A stretch of 64,000 nucleotides of DNA. It comes from Saccharina japonica (taxonomy: Eukaryota; Sar; Phaeophyceae; Laminariales; Laminariaceae). Of this stretch, positions 19,896-31,037 are shown piece by piece; position 1 is the stretch's first letter, and each line of letters opens with the position of its first letter. The position numbers and the translations under genes were made by a program. The DNA is taken from contig MEHQ01000893.1 in the NCBI GenBank assembly GCA_008828725.1, positions 105,941 through 169,940 of the forward strand, in the 5' to 3' direction. The notes beneath the pieces were generated by a model. It did not search any database, was not told the origin of the DNA, and saw only the letters and a list, made by a program, of their open reading frames with translations.

Positions 19896-21790
19896 CTTAT
19901 CGTCGGAACATCACTCGTGTTTCATATGATATTCGTTTTATACCTAGGCCATCGGGCTGGCCGTTCATGTTTTTTCTCGAAGTCGGCTTTTTTACGTATA
20001 GCTGCGTATAGAGCTTAAGGGAGGTGCCCCAGAAAAAAAAAAAAAAAAAGGAGGTGCGCCCCTGTGTCTAACCGTAGCACGTGTCTATGGTAGATCTGCG
20101 ACTAGAGCCTTTAGACTGTGCATGGTGTTAGGTATCCATCGGTGGCGATCTTTTGTGGCTTGACTCATCGAGACGGGATATGCATCTGCGAAACTGCGCG
20201 GTCAGACAATGCATAGAGATGTATTGTCGGGCTTGAGATACCGTCGGATGTTGTAACATCAAACTGATTCGTTGTGTCACCTTGATGCTGCGTTCGATAC
20301 AAGGCATGGGGTGCTTGCACACTCCCAATCTTGTTTTGTTTGTTATCCTCTCCAGGCACCAAGACAGGCCTCCCACTGACCGGACGGCGCGCATATTTTG
20401 TTGTGTCTGTGTAGCGTGGGAAGGAGGACAGAAAATGGCGATGTACATGTTACGGGATCCTGTGATATCAAACAAAATAGCTGGCATATTTAGCCGTTTG
20501 ATGGAGTGTCGCTGTGTATTACCCAGCCTCCGCAGATACTGACATAATATGTTATACCTGTAGCGAGGCTCGCGTCGCGGGAAAGGACGACGGGAGCCGC
20601 TTTCACTCATGATTTATCATTATGTATGACGTCAAAAGAAGGAGGAAATTTACTAGTTGGGCATGCCTTTGCCTCCCACGATACTAGCGAAATGGGTCAC
20701 TTCGAGTGGGCCTGTGCTCCGTTGGAGACACAGGGTGTGTATGTATCGACACCACGGTTGCCTAGGTCCGCACACGACGACACGGGAGAGCAAACGTGCG
20801 TGATGGCAGCCCGAGCCTCGATTGCGCACGTAGCACTTGGTGAAAGTCTTCGTACTCGTACACAAATAAGCTCCTGAGGTTCAGCAATATATTTGAGTCG
20901 TCTTACGTTACACGGGTATATTAGGGCATTCGTACGGCAGAGTTATAAACGACCTATCGCGCATTTAGGCAGTAAGGTACATACGACAGTAGCATAGACC
21001 CACCACGAATAAGAAATAACCTTTTAAGGCTAATAAGAAAGTAAGGCTCACTTTTTGGAGGACGCTTAGATAATCGGATTAAGAAACCGAGCTCAGCGCT
21101 GCACTAAATCCAATAGAATAGGCTATGCGCAAGGTCGTTCAAGGATGGGTCAGAATATTTTTCTCAGGCCTTGCTGAGATTTCGAGCACGAGGTGCTCCT
21201 TGTTGGCGGGCCCATACTGTGTACGAACGTACGAACCGTAACGAAACAGTCGATCTGAAAAAAAAACGTCAATTTGTTTTTAATGTTTTCCAAGGTCGAG
21301 ACTTCCCGCTTTGAGTATGCACAGCAGTATTAATAGTCGTATTATATATACGAGTATATGATATGGTGTAGACGCATGCTACTGCGGTATTTGAGGGCGA
21401 GTCAACCGTTTCTGAGGGTACGTACTGCACGTATGTGATATTTTTGAGGACCTTCGTACTATTAGCAAGTCACCCAAAACCTGACCTTGATCAAAAACCC
21501 TGTACGCTGAACTCGATCAACATGTTCATGGCCTATAGCGGTACACGACGAAAATTACAAGTCGCCCAAAACCTCTGACCTTGATAAAACCCGTAAGCTT
21601 AACTCGATCAACAATCTCCTGGCCTGACCTCGACCAAACTCGTTACCTTAACTCGATCAACAATCGCCTGGCCTATACAAGGGTACACAACGAAACTCAT
21701 CGTAAAAAAACAAAAACAAAAAATAAGGTTCCAACGATATTGAGTATATCTTGATATACTCGTAGTCCCCTGAAGGGTCAATTGAGGAGA
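19896..21790. other. No recognisable gene; short minisatellite near the end
   Basis: ORFs up to 160 residues exist on both strands at 20128-20877 but show no recognisable domain. Between about 21470 and 21690 a degenerate repeat containing TTAACTCGATCAACAATC and CTGGCCT recurs three times. Confidence 0.4.
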
Positions 21791-22066
21791 GACGCGTGCG
21801 ACGAGAGAGGTAGCACACTTTGATGAAACCGTTTCTGGCTGCAGGGGCTCCTTAACCCAAATAATGTTTGAATATCGTTTGGTTTTTTTCGGTGAGTTTT
21901 CATGTTATACCTATTTATATGCCCATGCGAGTTTTGATCGGGTTAAGAGTACCAAATACGTTTCTTTAATTTATTTCTCAAAGTCCTCTTGTTTGGGCGA
22001 CTGATGGAGCTCCTCAAGCAAGAAGCCTCAGAAATGGGTGGGTGCATCCCTGCCGTAGCGCGTGTG
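21791..22066. mobile_element. MITE family B, copy 3
   Basis: The left end GACGCGTGCGACGAGAGAGG and the right end TGCCGTAGCGCGTGT are degenerate inverted repeats. The core retains GGGGCTCCTTAACCCAA and GGAGCTCCTCAAGC. It ends 20 bp before a family G element. Confidence 0.5.
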
Positions 22067-22085
22067 AAGTATACTACTGCTGTAA

Positions 22086-22329
22086 GGGTCATTCTTACCG
22101 GAGCCATGAATTTCCAAAAATTCCTTTTCGTTTTCGAGCAATTTTCTAGATTTCCATTTTTTTTCAATTTTATTTTTCCATTTATTGGAACACGAAGCCT
22201 TCCAAACATTTTTCCCTCTGAAGAATTTCCAATATTTCCAATATTTTCCAGTATTTCCTCTTTTCCCTATTTTTTGGGGGGGGGAAATATTGAAAATTAT
22301 GGAAAAAAGCTGCTCGATAAGAATGGCCC
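22086..22329. mobile_element. MITE family G, copy 1 (Harbinger-like)
   Basis: The ends are GGGTCATTCTTACCGG and CTCGATAAGAATGGCCC, an imperfect inverted repeat, flanked on both sides by TAA (22083-22085 and 22330-22332). The interior is rich in TTTCCA and GGAAA runs. It is 244 bp with no ORF. TAA/TTA duplications are typical of PIF/Harbinger (Tourist-like) MITEs. Confidence 0.75.
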
Positions 22330-22533
22330 TAATACTTACTACTACTGTAAAGTCATGCTACAGTAGAGGGGATGCTTGATTGTTTTCAGGCTCCAAAAAT
22401 GAAGAGTTCTCTATACCTCGTCCCAAAAATGATTTTTCCCTACGAATTGTGAGCGCCCCGGCAACATCGAAATTTGTGCTGTAATAATACAGAAACAGTA
22501 TTGAAAACATGTCGGTAGGTAGTTCCTGGGTCA

Positions 22534-22780
22534 GACGCGTGCTACGGTAGAGGTGGCACTTTTTGGCTGGATCGTTTTCTGAACGATCGGGCTCCTTAAC
22601 CCAAATTCGTCGGAATCTCATTTTTGTGACGAAATATGTTTCAGACTATACTTCGGTCATGAGATTTCTCATCCGGCAGCACTTTTATTTTCCTCCAAAA
22701 TCGTTTTTTCGGTGAGGCATGGCGCTCCTTAAGTGAGGAGCTCAGAAAAAACATGGTGCACCTCTATTGTAGCATGCGTC
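22534..22780. mobile_element. MITE family B, copy 4 (best preserved)
   Basis: This 247-bp element has clear inverted ends: GACGCGTGCTACGGTAGAGG and CCTCTATTGTAGCATGCGTC. The interior includes GGGCTCCTTAACCCAAATTC, GTCGGAATCTCATTTTTGTG, the CGGCAGCACTTTTATTTTCC block and GCTCCTTAAGTGAGGAGC. I use it as the family reference. Confidence 0.75.
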
Positions 22781-22935
22781 GTCAGTTGATCAGGAAGCCC
22801 TGTCACTCGGGACTAAATTGCCCGAAAACTACCCCCCTTTACGGTAGCATGACTCTAACTGTGATAGTCAAGCCACTAGTCTAGTGTTGTAGCCAAAAAC
22901 TACACCTGTGTACGTATTATCATGACCAGCTTGTG

Positions 22936-23198
22936 TTATAAGGATTACCCTGGGCTGGGTAATCGATCGATATTTTGCCTCTCTATGGCTCAACAGGTAA
23001 TACCCTTACATTTGGCGTCGCCGAGGACACGGGTTCGAATCTCACTTCGAACGTTTCTTTCATAGAAACGTTTGCGCGTGCGTCCCTAAAAAACGTCTCC
23101 CTGGTTCCCCAGGTATTGAAACGAATCGGGTAGGTCAACGTACGGCCGTATACGGTACCGACGTCCCAAATATCCCGCCGTTCAGAGGGAGGGAGAGT
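22936..23198 (+). repeat. tRNA-derived SINE, full unit
   Basis: After a leader (ACCCTGGGCTGGGTAATCGA) comes a tRNA-like module with a perfect A box TGGCTCAACAGG and B box GGTTCGAATCTC about 45 bp apart, as expected for an internal RNA polymerase III promoter. A conserved tail follows (CGTCTCCCTGGTTCCCCAGG, GGTAGGTCAACGTACGGCCG). Almost the same unit occurs at 56741-57014. Confidence 0.75.
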
Positions 23199-23330
23199 GT
23201 CATAAGGAATACCCTGGGCTGGGCAATCGATCGGTCTTTTACCCCTGTAGCTCAGTGGGTATTACCCTCACACTTGGCATATCTGAGTTTGCCCCTCTGA
23301 GAATGAATCATGCCCCTGCACGTTGTCGGA
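23199..23330 (+). repeat. tRNA-derived SINE, truncated second unit
   Basis: The leader CCCTGGGCTGGGCAATCGAT repeats directly after the first unit, followed by an A box (GTAGCTCAGTGG) and a degraded B box. The arrangement full unit plus truncated unit is repeated at 56.7-57.1 kb. Confidence 0.65.
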
Positions 23331-23599
23331 AGGGAAATTAAATGATTAACACAATTCTTATTGTATATCTCGCTTGTCGTGTCGTCTCGTTGCTGTGTGC
23401 CCGCCTGTTTGCCCCTGCTTCCTTGCTTGCTATACGGACAGAGATCGGTCCCGCTGCCACTAGGGGCGCACACGTGTGTGCCCTTACCGTCAGGTTGCCG
23501 CTTTCTTACGTCGCGAGAAGCCTGGAGCCTGAGGAGTGCCACAACACCGCTCATTGAACTGGATTCAAGTTTGAGTGGAAAAAAGGGTAGCTTTGTACG

Positions 23600-24610
23600 T
23601 AGACGAAACAAACGGCCTTCGTGAACGCAGCAACGAGCATATAAAGTGGTGTATTTGTAGAGATAGTCGGGCATGTCTGTGTCGGGGTATGGAATAGATT
23701 ATTGACTAGTTGAATTAAGAGGCGGGCGGTCATTCCTTTCGAGAGAGGCATCACGTGCAGGCCAGTATCCCCACGTCGGGCGCAAGCAATCACGAGGTCC
23801 CTGCCGCGAGCGCGAGCAGACGTGAGCTCGTCGCTGGATAGGTCAGCCGAGCCAGGAACTTGTACCATTTTCTGCCGTCCCACTCTGCCCATTTTTCTTT
23901 CGAAGCGGGGGAGGGGGGGGGGAGGGCACCCGCAGCGGGGATTCCAGAGATTGTTTGTTTTCTTCACCGTTTTCCGCTTGGGCTAGATCTGAGGAGTACG
24001 AATGGTACGGTACCATTCGGAGGCTTGGCCATCCGAGACAACTGTTGCAAGCCGTACGAGTTAGGAACCCGGCCGGTATCATAGTAAAATAGTGGGGAGA
24101 GAAAGAGACGGTAAAGTCGTGTGATCGAGATACCCAGGAGATCGCAGGAAAACTGCGAGACAGGTATCTGGCCGAGGAGAGGAACATCTCCTCTCCCACG
24201 GCCCAGAAAAAAAAAATAGCAAGTCTAAACATACACAATAAAACGTATGGCCCCCTACAATGTGTACCCAACGGATGGATGACAGCTGCGACCTGCAACG
24301 CTCCGAGGTTGGCAACAATACTCAGCAGTGAAGTCAGCGCTGAGCGAATGAATGGTGTGGCTGGACGAGGAATCTCGATCTTAGCAACGGCTGGTACACA
24401 TGTTTTTCTAGGCACGTTTTACGATAGAGGTCGTAGCACCTTTTGGCAGATTTGTTTATGAAAAAAGGGGCTTCTTAACCCCAAATCGTCGTTTTTTAAT
24501 TGCTTGTGTTGAAATATTTTTCATTTCCTACTTACTTTAGGCCGTGGGATTGTTCATCGGGTATGTACCACTTTTGTTTTCTTCCTAAATTCGTTTTTGG
24601 ATGAGGTACT
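23600..24610. repeat. 1-kb tandem duplication, left copy
   Basis: This segment is repeated at 24620-25600 with high similarity: CGCAGCAACGAGC, AATCACGAGGTCCC, GAATGGTACGGTACCATTCG, TACGAGTTAGGAACCCGGCC, and so on in the same order. Each copy ends in a family B MITE. ORFs on both strands are not similar to anything I know, and frames are not better conserved than the rest. GAATGGTACGGTACCATTC is a perfect palindrome around a KpnI-like centre. Confidence 0.65.
24411..24606. mobile_element. MITE family B, copy 5 (right end lost)
   Basis: It starts GGCACGTTTTACGATAGAGG and keeps the core blocks (CTTCTTAACCCCAAATCGTC, GGGATTGTTCATCGGG). It breaks off where the second copy of the 1-kb duplication starts. 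Confidence 0.5.
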
Positions 24611-24619
24611 GCTGTATAC

Positions 24620-25600
24620 AGCTCGGACGAAACAACGGCCTCCGCAAACGCAGCAACGAGCTATATAATATTGTGCATTTGTAGAAATAGTCGGGCATGT
24701 ATGTCTGTGTCGGGGACTGGAATAGATTATTGACTGATTGGATCGAGAGGCCTGCGGTCGTTCCTTTCGAGAAAGGCATCACGTGCATGTCAACATCCCC
24801 ACGTCGGGCGCAAGCAATCACGAGGTCCCCATTTGCAAGCGCGAGCAGGCGTGAGGTAGTCGCTGGGTTGGTCAGCCAAGCCAGGAACTTGAACAATTTT
24901 CTGCCGTCCCACTCTGCCCATTTTGTTTTCGAAGCGGGGGAGGGGGGGGGGGCACCCGCAGCGGGGATTCCAGATATTTTTTTGTTTTATTTACCTTTTT
25001 CCGCTTGAGCTAAATCTGAGGAGCACGAATGGTACGGTACCATTCGGAGGCTTGGCCATCCGAGACAACTGTTGTAAGCCGTACGAGTTAGGAACCCGGC
25101 CGGTATCATAGTAAACTAGTGGGGAGAGAAAGAGACGGTAAAGTCGTGTGATCGAGATACCCAGGGGAGATTGCAGGAAAACTTCGAGACAGGTACCTGG
25201 CCGAGGAGAGGAGTATCTCCTCTCCCACGGCCCGGAAAGAAAAAAGATAATGGCAATTGAATTCGAAATATACACAACAAAACGTATGCCCCCCTACAAT
25301 GTATACCCAGCGGATGAATGAGAGCTGCCACCTGCAACAATACTCAGCAGTGAAGTCAGCGCTGAGTGAATGAATGGTGTGGCGGGGCGAGGGGTTTCGA
25401 TCTTAGGAACGGCTGGTACAAGTGTTTTCTAGACGCGTTCTACCATAGGGGTAGAGCACCTTTTGGTACCATTTTTTTTTTTTTTCAGAAAGACGGGGCC
25501 TCCTTAACCCGAAATCGTCGGTGTTTATTTATCGTGTTGCAATATTTTTAATTTACTACTTACTTACTGGCGTCCAGAAAAAAAAGAGAAAACGACACAC
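24620..25600. repeat. 1-kb tandem duplication, right copy
   Basis: Homologous throughout to 23600-24610, with scattered substitutions and small gaps. It runs into a second family B element at 25432. Confidence 0.65.
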
Positions 25601-25720
25601 CACACCCCCAGAGGTCGGAATAGAAAACCGTTGCAACCGTTGTGATCACACGATGAAATAAGAAAATATGAAAAATATATATATATCCTTATTTCCATTT
25701 TTTCACTTGGTTTTAGTAAC

Positions 25721-25835
25721 CCCCCCCCTGGTTGGTGAAAACCCAACGCGCTCCGTCCCGGCATTGTAGGGATGCGAGGGTCTATGGTCATATGACTACG
25801 GCCGTGCACAACATGAGTACACCCCCCCCCCCCCT
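25721..25835 (+). repeat. Poly-C structured repeat (family A), partial copy
   Basis: It shows the hairpin GGTTGGTGAAAACCCAAC, CGTCCCGGCATTGTAGGGATG, ATGGTCATATGACTACGGCC and a final ACAC plus C run. Confidence 0.8.
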
Positions 25836-25839
25836 AACT

Positions 25840-25948
25840 CTGCCTGGTCGGTGAAAACCCGACATGCTCCGTCCCGGCATTGTAGGGATGCGAGGGTCTA
25901 TGGCCATACGACTACGGCCATGCATGAAAATGAAGTACACCCCCCCTA
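25840..25948 (+). repeat. Poly-C structured repeat (family A), partial copy
   Basis: The hairpin here is GGTCGGTGAAAACCCGAC: relative to the preceding copy both stem positions have changed (T to C and A to G), keeping the pairing. The second hairpin is a perfect ATGGCC-loop-GGCCAT. Confidence 0.8.
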
Positions 25949-27102
25949 ACGAACAAAAAATTCTGTGAGATGTCGAAAAAACAAAAATCGACCACCGCAC
26001 TTACTGTAAATTTTTGGGGTTTTTCATCGGGTACCACTTTTGTTTTCTTCCAAAAAATGTTTTTTGCGTGGGGTATACAGCTCCTCAGGTCATCACGCCC
26101 AGAAAAACAAAAACAGGATGAACCTCTACCGGTAGCATGTGTCTTTAAACCGCCTCTTTTATCGCCGCCTTCTCGGTACGTGCGAAACGGCATATCATAT
26201 ATGCATACAGCAAGCAAGCAAGAGCAGCAGTGCCGGCTAGGGTGTATCGGTGGAAGACTTATATGTCGGACTTAGTATTATGGTGTACGATCCGTAGAAA
26301 TGTCTGATGCGTGTAATTGTCGTAGTAGTCCAAGTGTTTTGAGTTGTTGTGTGACTGCAATCCATCTAGAGAGATTGCGGCGGCAATCATGTTTCCCCGG
26401 AGGGGTTGCATAAAATTGCGTTTGGCCTGCTTCCGAGGGTCTTATACGTAGAGTCGAGGGGAAATGTGGCCCCCTTGCTCTCAGTTAACATAGATACATA
26501 ATATATACATTCTTATTATCGCTTCCCCAACTGCCTGATGGCACCTCGAAGCCCGACCCACCGCTCCCCGTGAGCGCCCCCCGCGAGCAAGACACTCCGC
26601 CGAGCACCCTCGTACCTGGTTGTCCCAACATTATACATGTTTTTTCGCAAGTAAAGTAAAAAAAAGTAGATAGGATAGCCCGCCAATCGTGTACATGGTA
26701 CGTTACAGATCCTCGTCGTCTATCATTTTTTTTTGCCGCAGACAGGTGTGGACGTGAATACTGTATGTACTGCAACGATGCGGTACCTCTGTCGTTGCTC
26801 AGAGTGGACGAGAGTTCCCCCCCCCCTTTTTGTTTCCCCCCCTTTTTATTCACAACATATGATCAATGCAACCTTGAACCATTATGTGCATTGTAGCGGT
26901 GGACCTTAAGTGCACGTACTGTATGTAGTACACAGGATGAAGAGCAGAGAAAGGTGGGGGGACACGTGTAGCCTTTTTTGTTGGAGTATGTTTATATTAA
27001 GCGTTTTCGCGTCAATCCCCCCTTGTCGTATTATTTGCGACATGCAGTGAGCGGTAAGCTGGCTACGACCACACGGCTGAGAAAGTTCGAGTATAGGCCA
27101 CT

Positions 27103-27523
27103 ATAACGGAGGACCACAGTAAACAGGACCAAATATTATTATTATATTATTTGCCTTCCGACAATGTGCAGGGCATTATTCATTCATGCAGAATGAAAAA
27201 GCTGACCCAATTCGTCGAATACCACCAATCAATCTCATCCAACCAATTCTCCTCCCCTCCGTGTACTCAATAGAATACGCACTACTACCACCGTTTACCC
27301 AAATATTATACCTGCTATATATCTATGTTCCCCTTCTTCATCCAATGATCGACACACCTCATACCTGAACATGTTTCGTGACGATCGTCCGACAAAATCC
27401 CAAAGCAATAAATCCTCCCACTCATAGGATATTGGTATTAGAAAAAAATTGGGAAAAAATACATACATAGGTTTTCTTCACATCGATCGTACTGTAGGTC
27501 CTATTTGCTGTGGTCCCCCGTAA
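27103..27523. mobile_element. MITE family F, copy 2, with internal insertion
   Basis: Left end TAACGGAGGACCACAGTAAA and right end TTTGCTGTGGTCCCCCGTAA are inverted. About 300 bp of AT-rich unrelated sequence lie in the middle. Confidence 0.5.
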
Positions 27524-28064
27524 TTATCACGTACTGTGAACGCCGTTTGTGGTGGGCAGTTGTGTACGTACGTACAGTGCGTCGCTTTCTAAAGAAACGT
27601 GAACAGCGACCCCACCGAAGACTGGTGCTACGGTAGGGGGGTCATGTATAGGTTCTTTTTTTTCACCGGGACAGAGCCACTCGGCCGAGTGACTATTTTG
27701 TTTGCGTTGTACTCAACCCTTTTTTGTTTTTGTTGTTGTTCTTTATGCACCGCCAATGGAGGTTTTGTTACGTAACGCGAACAAACTATCTTTAGGTCCA
27801 ATTTTCAGTTAGATTTGGAGCCACTCGTCCGAGTGGCCAAAACCCGGTAGTGAAAATGTGGGTACCCCCCCTATCGTAGCACCAGTCCGAAATCGAATAT
27901 TCTACAGTAGATCATCCCCTCATTGTTTTCGTGGAAAATATGAGGAAGTAGGACCACCGACCGAAGAAAGAGAGGCGTTAACGCTTACGTACGTACTTTA
28001 TTCTTCTTTTGTTGCAGAGCGACCGGAAAAAATCCTATGATATTCACCCGGGTGTAGAGACTTA

Positions 28065-28148
28065 ACCCCTTAAGAACTGGTCCCACGAATTTGGGGACAA
28101 ACTACTTGGAATTAGTGTAGAACTTTTTTTTCAGTTCTGAACGGGTTA
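28065..28148. mobile_element. Small MITE family D, single copy
   Basis: It runs from TTAACCCCTTAAGAACTGG to CAGTTCTGAACGGGTTAA, an inverted repeat of about 18 bp around GGGGACAAACTACTTGGAAT. This short element is the unit from which the 81-bp satellite at 57.9-59.4 kb appears to be built. Confidence 0.65.
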
Positions 28149-28157
28149 AACTACTAT

Positions 28158-28690
28158 TACGGGGGGGGGGTGTACGGCCGTAGTCATATGACCATAGACC
28201 CTCGCATCCCTACAATGCCGGGACGGAGCGCGTTGGGTTTTCACCAACCAGGCAGACATTGCTTGCACCAAGCGCGAAACGCCGTGGGGTATTGGGCGAG
28301 TCGCATGGAGGGTGAGCTGCATCCTGCTAAGAACCGCCTCTGAGGCGGACTTGCATATGGACGACAGCTTCAATGAGTTAATTTAATTTCTGGAGTGGCC
28401 ACTTCCGGAGACAGCAATGGCTTTTACTATGTAACTGCCTCGCGGATGCCTTACCATATTAACACTACGTGATACGACTATTCCCCTTGTGCGGAACAAA
28501 GGTTCTCCACCCCGCACAAATGATCTACTCGACCGCCAGCTTTGGTGACCGCCAAAAACAAATAACAAAAAAAACGGCACCCTGGTTGTCTAGCTCACGC
28601 AGCGAGTGGCGTGTTTTACAGCGTCGTTGCCAACCGACGCCAACCCAACCTATAAACATTTCATATATTTATAGGGGGGGGGTGGGGGTA
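28158..28690 (-). repeat. Poly-C structured repeat (family A), long copy
   Basis: On the minus strand the order is C run, GGTTGGGTTGGCGTCGGTTG, a GCGTCG-loop-CGACGC hairpin, CGCTGCGTGAGCTAGACAAC, AGTGGCCACTCCAG, AATTCATT-like, CCGCCTCAGAGGCGG hairpin, GGTTGGTGAAAACCCAAC hairpin, CATTGTAGGGATGCGAGGG, C run. It matches 45871-46466 along its whole length, which defines a 500-600 bp unit with C runs at both ends. Confidence 0.75.
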
Positions 28691-28714
28691 GTAAATACTA
28701 GTAAATAGGATCAT

Positions 28715-29320
28715 ATGTGGGTGCCATGCTCTCGACCCAACCGTCGCATGGATATGTCCTGCGTCGGTTCCACCATTCGTCGAGGTCATAGATATCTGTA
28801 TGTTATTGTACTACTGTGGTCGTTCGTATTCCAAGACTACTTGCCGTGTTCGGCAGCCCATATGTTGTCCCGTGCACAAGTAATGGCTGACGACACCCAA
28901 GGTCTTCGAATACGCAGCAAGGGCAGCCCCCCTTGCTCACATCATCTCTTCGTATCGTTCATCCGGCTTGTCGTCAAGCCTGGATGCTCCAACAACCTGG
29001 CGTCTACTCGACGCTGCACAGACAAGAAAGGAAAGTGCCACAGGCTCAAGCAGAACCTGAGCCCTGTACTCATATTGGCGTCGACGGCAGGACAGTGCCA
29101 CAGGCTCAAGCAGAACCTGAGCCCTGTACTCATACATATATTGGTAATAAAAATAGGGAAATGTATACTTCGAAGTAGGTTTTTTATTTGTGTCGTAGGT
29201 CCCCTAGATTTGCCAAGGTCTCCCGTAAAAGAGTCCCAAGTATATGTCAGATGCGGTGTATACCAGCCATTGTTGTCAAGTGAGAGAGCGCGAGCAGTAA
29301 AACTACTGCTGTATAGGTAG
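28715..29320 (+). other. Open frame with signal-peptide-like N-terminus
   Basis: The 201-codon frame begins near ATG 28715 or 28748 and contains a basic then hydrophobic stretch (RRGHRYLYVIVLLWSFVFQD) followed by SAAH, which resembles a secretion signal. It continues through a 58-bp tandem duplication (about 29030-29135). It could be a first exon of the membrane RGS gene, but I find no splice site that proves it, and codon use is not clearly coding. Confidence 0.25.
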
Positions 29321-29789
29321 CATCGTGCGGCCTGCGTGTGTGTCGGAGATGGCCTTCCTTGCATTGTATATATATGTATATATATATATATATATAGCGC
29401 GGGTGCGCCCCCTACCGCAGCAGCCTCTAGGCTGCTCTGCTGCGCGTAGGGCCGATGCAGTACGTATATTATCGTGTCGTCACTTTTTTTCTACACATTT
29501 TCCCCTTCAAGGCACATATCTTGCGCCTCACCAAGGGTGTTACAATAATAGTCGGTTTATGCAGTAAGAAGGTCGCCGGGCAGCGTCTAGGCCCCGCCCC
29601 TCTTTCTGCACGTGGGACAGGAGATTTTCTCCTCTGGGGTCGCGACTAATACCCGATGCGACGGGAAGCTAGATCCAGGTCGCGAGTTCGCTTTCCAAAC
29701 GTCCCCTTTGCATGCGCTTGATACAGCGTTATTATCCTACGACGTATGCATGCATTGTACGATGCGGCCGATGGCGAGCTCACGTGGAC

Positions 29790-29908
29790 TATATAACTGC
29801 TCGCCAAGAAGTGTCACCCGACACACCTACCTATGTACCCCGGGCTTCGGCTAACTGCTCGCCAAGAAGTGTCACCCGACACACCTACCTATGTACCCCG
29901 GGCTTCGG
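29790..29908 (+). repeat. Direct duplication of 57 bp
   Basis: The unit beginning TAACTGCTCGCCAAGAAGTG and ending CCCCGGGCTTCGG occurs twice in tandem without differences. Confidence 0.85.
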
Positions 29909-30517
29909 CAGGAGCCCGGGGCCAGCATTGCTGCACACCCAGTTGGATAGATGGACTCGCAGAAGAAGACCACTTCTTCTTTGGTAGCGAAATGAACGAG
30001 TGTTGATGTGCTAGATGCATGATGAGTCGCGCAGTCGGTGGCGCTCACGGTGTACTATACATATCGGTTACATGTTACGGTTCAATTCGCATGCCTACAC
30101 GTCAGCAGTAAACCCGAGGGGTGTGCCCTCTGAGATGAGTCCAACACGCCATATGGTGTACCTGGTATACATGTGGCCCTCCTGAAAACCCCCTCCCACA
30201 CCTGTCTATCGTATATATCCTACTCTGCCAGGAACGCCATGCGCAATATGGGTAACGTATTAAAAAAAGAAGGTCTACAGGTAAGAGGGGCTCGAAAACC
30301 GTCAAACATTAGAATATACTGCTGCATACGAATGCCACCACATCATCTCCATCAGCGAGCGCGGGGGGGGGGGGGGAGAGGGGAGAAGAAGAATTGCCGT
30401 TGAAAAAGACACAGGATATTCACGAAAGAAAGCACCCACTACTTGCTTGTCGTCGAGCGGGAATTGTCATGAATGTAACACTACACCCCTCCCCCCACAC
30501 CGGAAATTAAATTAACT

Positions 30518-30760
30518 CATTGAAGCTGTCACCCATATGCAAGTAAGTCCGCCTCACAAGCGGCTCTTAATAGAAATGCAGCTCACTCTTCATGCAACTC
30601 GCCGAACACATCCCGGCGCTTCGCGCTTGGTGCTAGCAATGTCTGCCTGGTCGGTGAAAACCCGACGTGCTCCGCCCCGGCATTGTATATAGGGATGCGA
30701 GGGTCTATTATTATGGTCATACGACTACGGCCATGCATGAATATAAAGTACCCCCCCCCT
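30518..30760 (+). repeat. Poly-C structured repeat (family A)
   Basis: It contains CATTGAAGCTGTCACC, CCGCCTCACAAGCGG, GGTCGGTGAAAACCCGAC and a duplicated-base variant GCATTGTATATAGGGATGCG, ending in a C run. Confidence 0.75.
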
Positions 30761-30852
30761 GCGCGCCCATCGCGGGCCGAAACAAACTTAGGCGCAACCA
30801 ATGTGGGACGCACTATAGCCATTCAGATCATACACAGCGAAGCCTACAGTAG

Positions 30853-31037
30853 TACAGGATACCAAATAAGAAACAGGAAATCTGGTCCATGCAGGCTGGG
30901 CGGCTTCTTATTTGAGAGAGAGGGTGTTTTCTCTACGTACCCTAATTTCAATATAACGACTCCCCGAATTCATTGTTTTCCTTCATAATAACAACCTGTC
31001 TTTCTTGTTAGCCTCTGTTTCTCATTTGATGTCCTGT
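30853..31037. mobile_element. MITE family E, copy 3
   Basis: The left end is TACAGGATACCAAATAAGAA and the right end TTTCTCATTTGATGTCCTG. It shares internal blocks GGCTTCTTATTTGAGAGAG and ATAACGACTCCCCGAATTC. Confidence 0.65.

Larger units (their letters stand above)
25432..26143. mobile_element. MITE family B, copy 6, carrying two nested family A copies
   Basis: The left end is GACGCGTTCTACCATAGGGG and the right end CCTCTACCGGTAGCATGTGTC. The core is interrupted by foreign sequence containing two tandem poly-C elements (25721-25835 and 25840-25948), then resumes with TTTTCATCGGGTACCACTTT and CAGCTCCTCAGGT. Confidence 0.6.

Noticed and set aside
20128-20610. 160-residue minus-strand protein
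   Set aside because: No recognisable motif, no clear codon bias, overlapped by similar-sized frames on the other strand.
23843-24415. 190-residue minus-strand protein
   Set aside because: The corresponding frame is broken in the duplicated copy at 24.8-25.4 kb and composition is not coding-like; no domain recognised.
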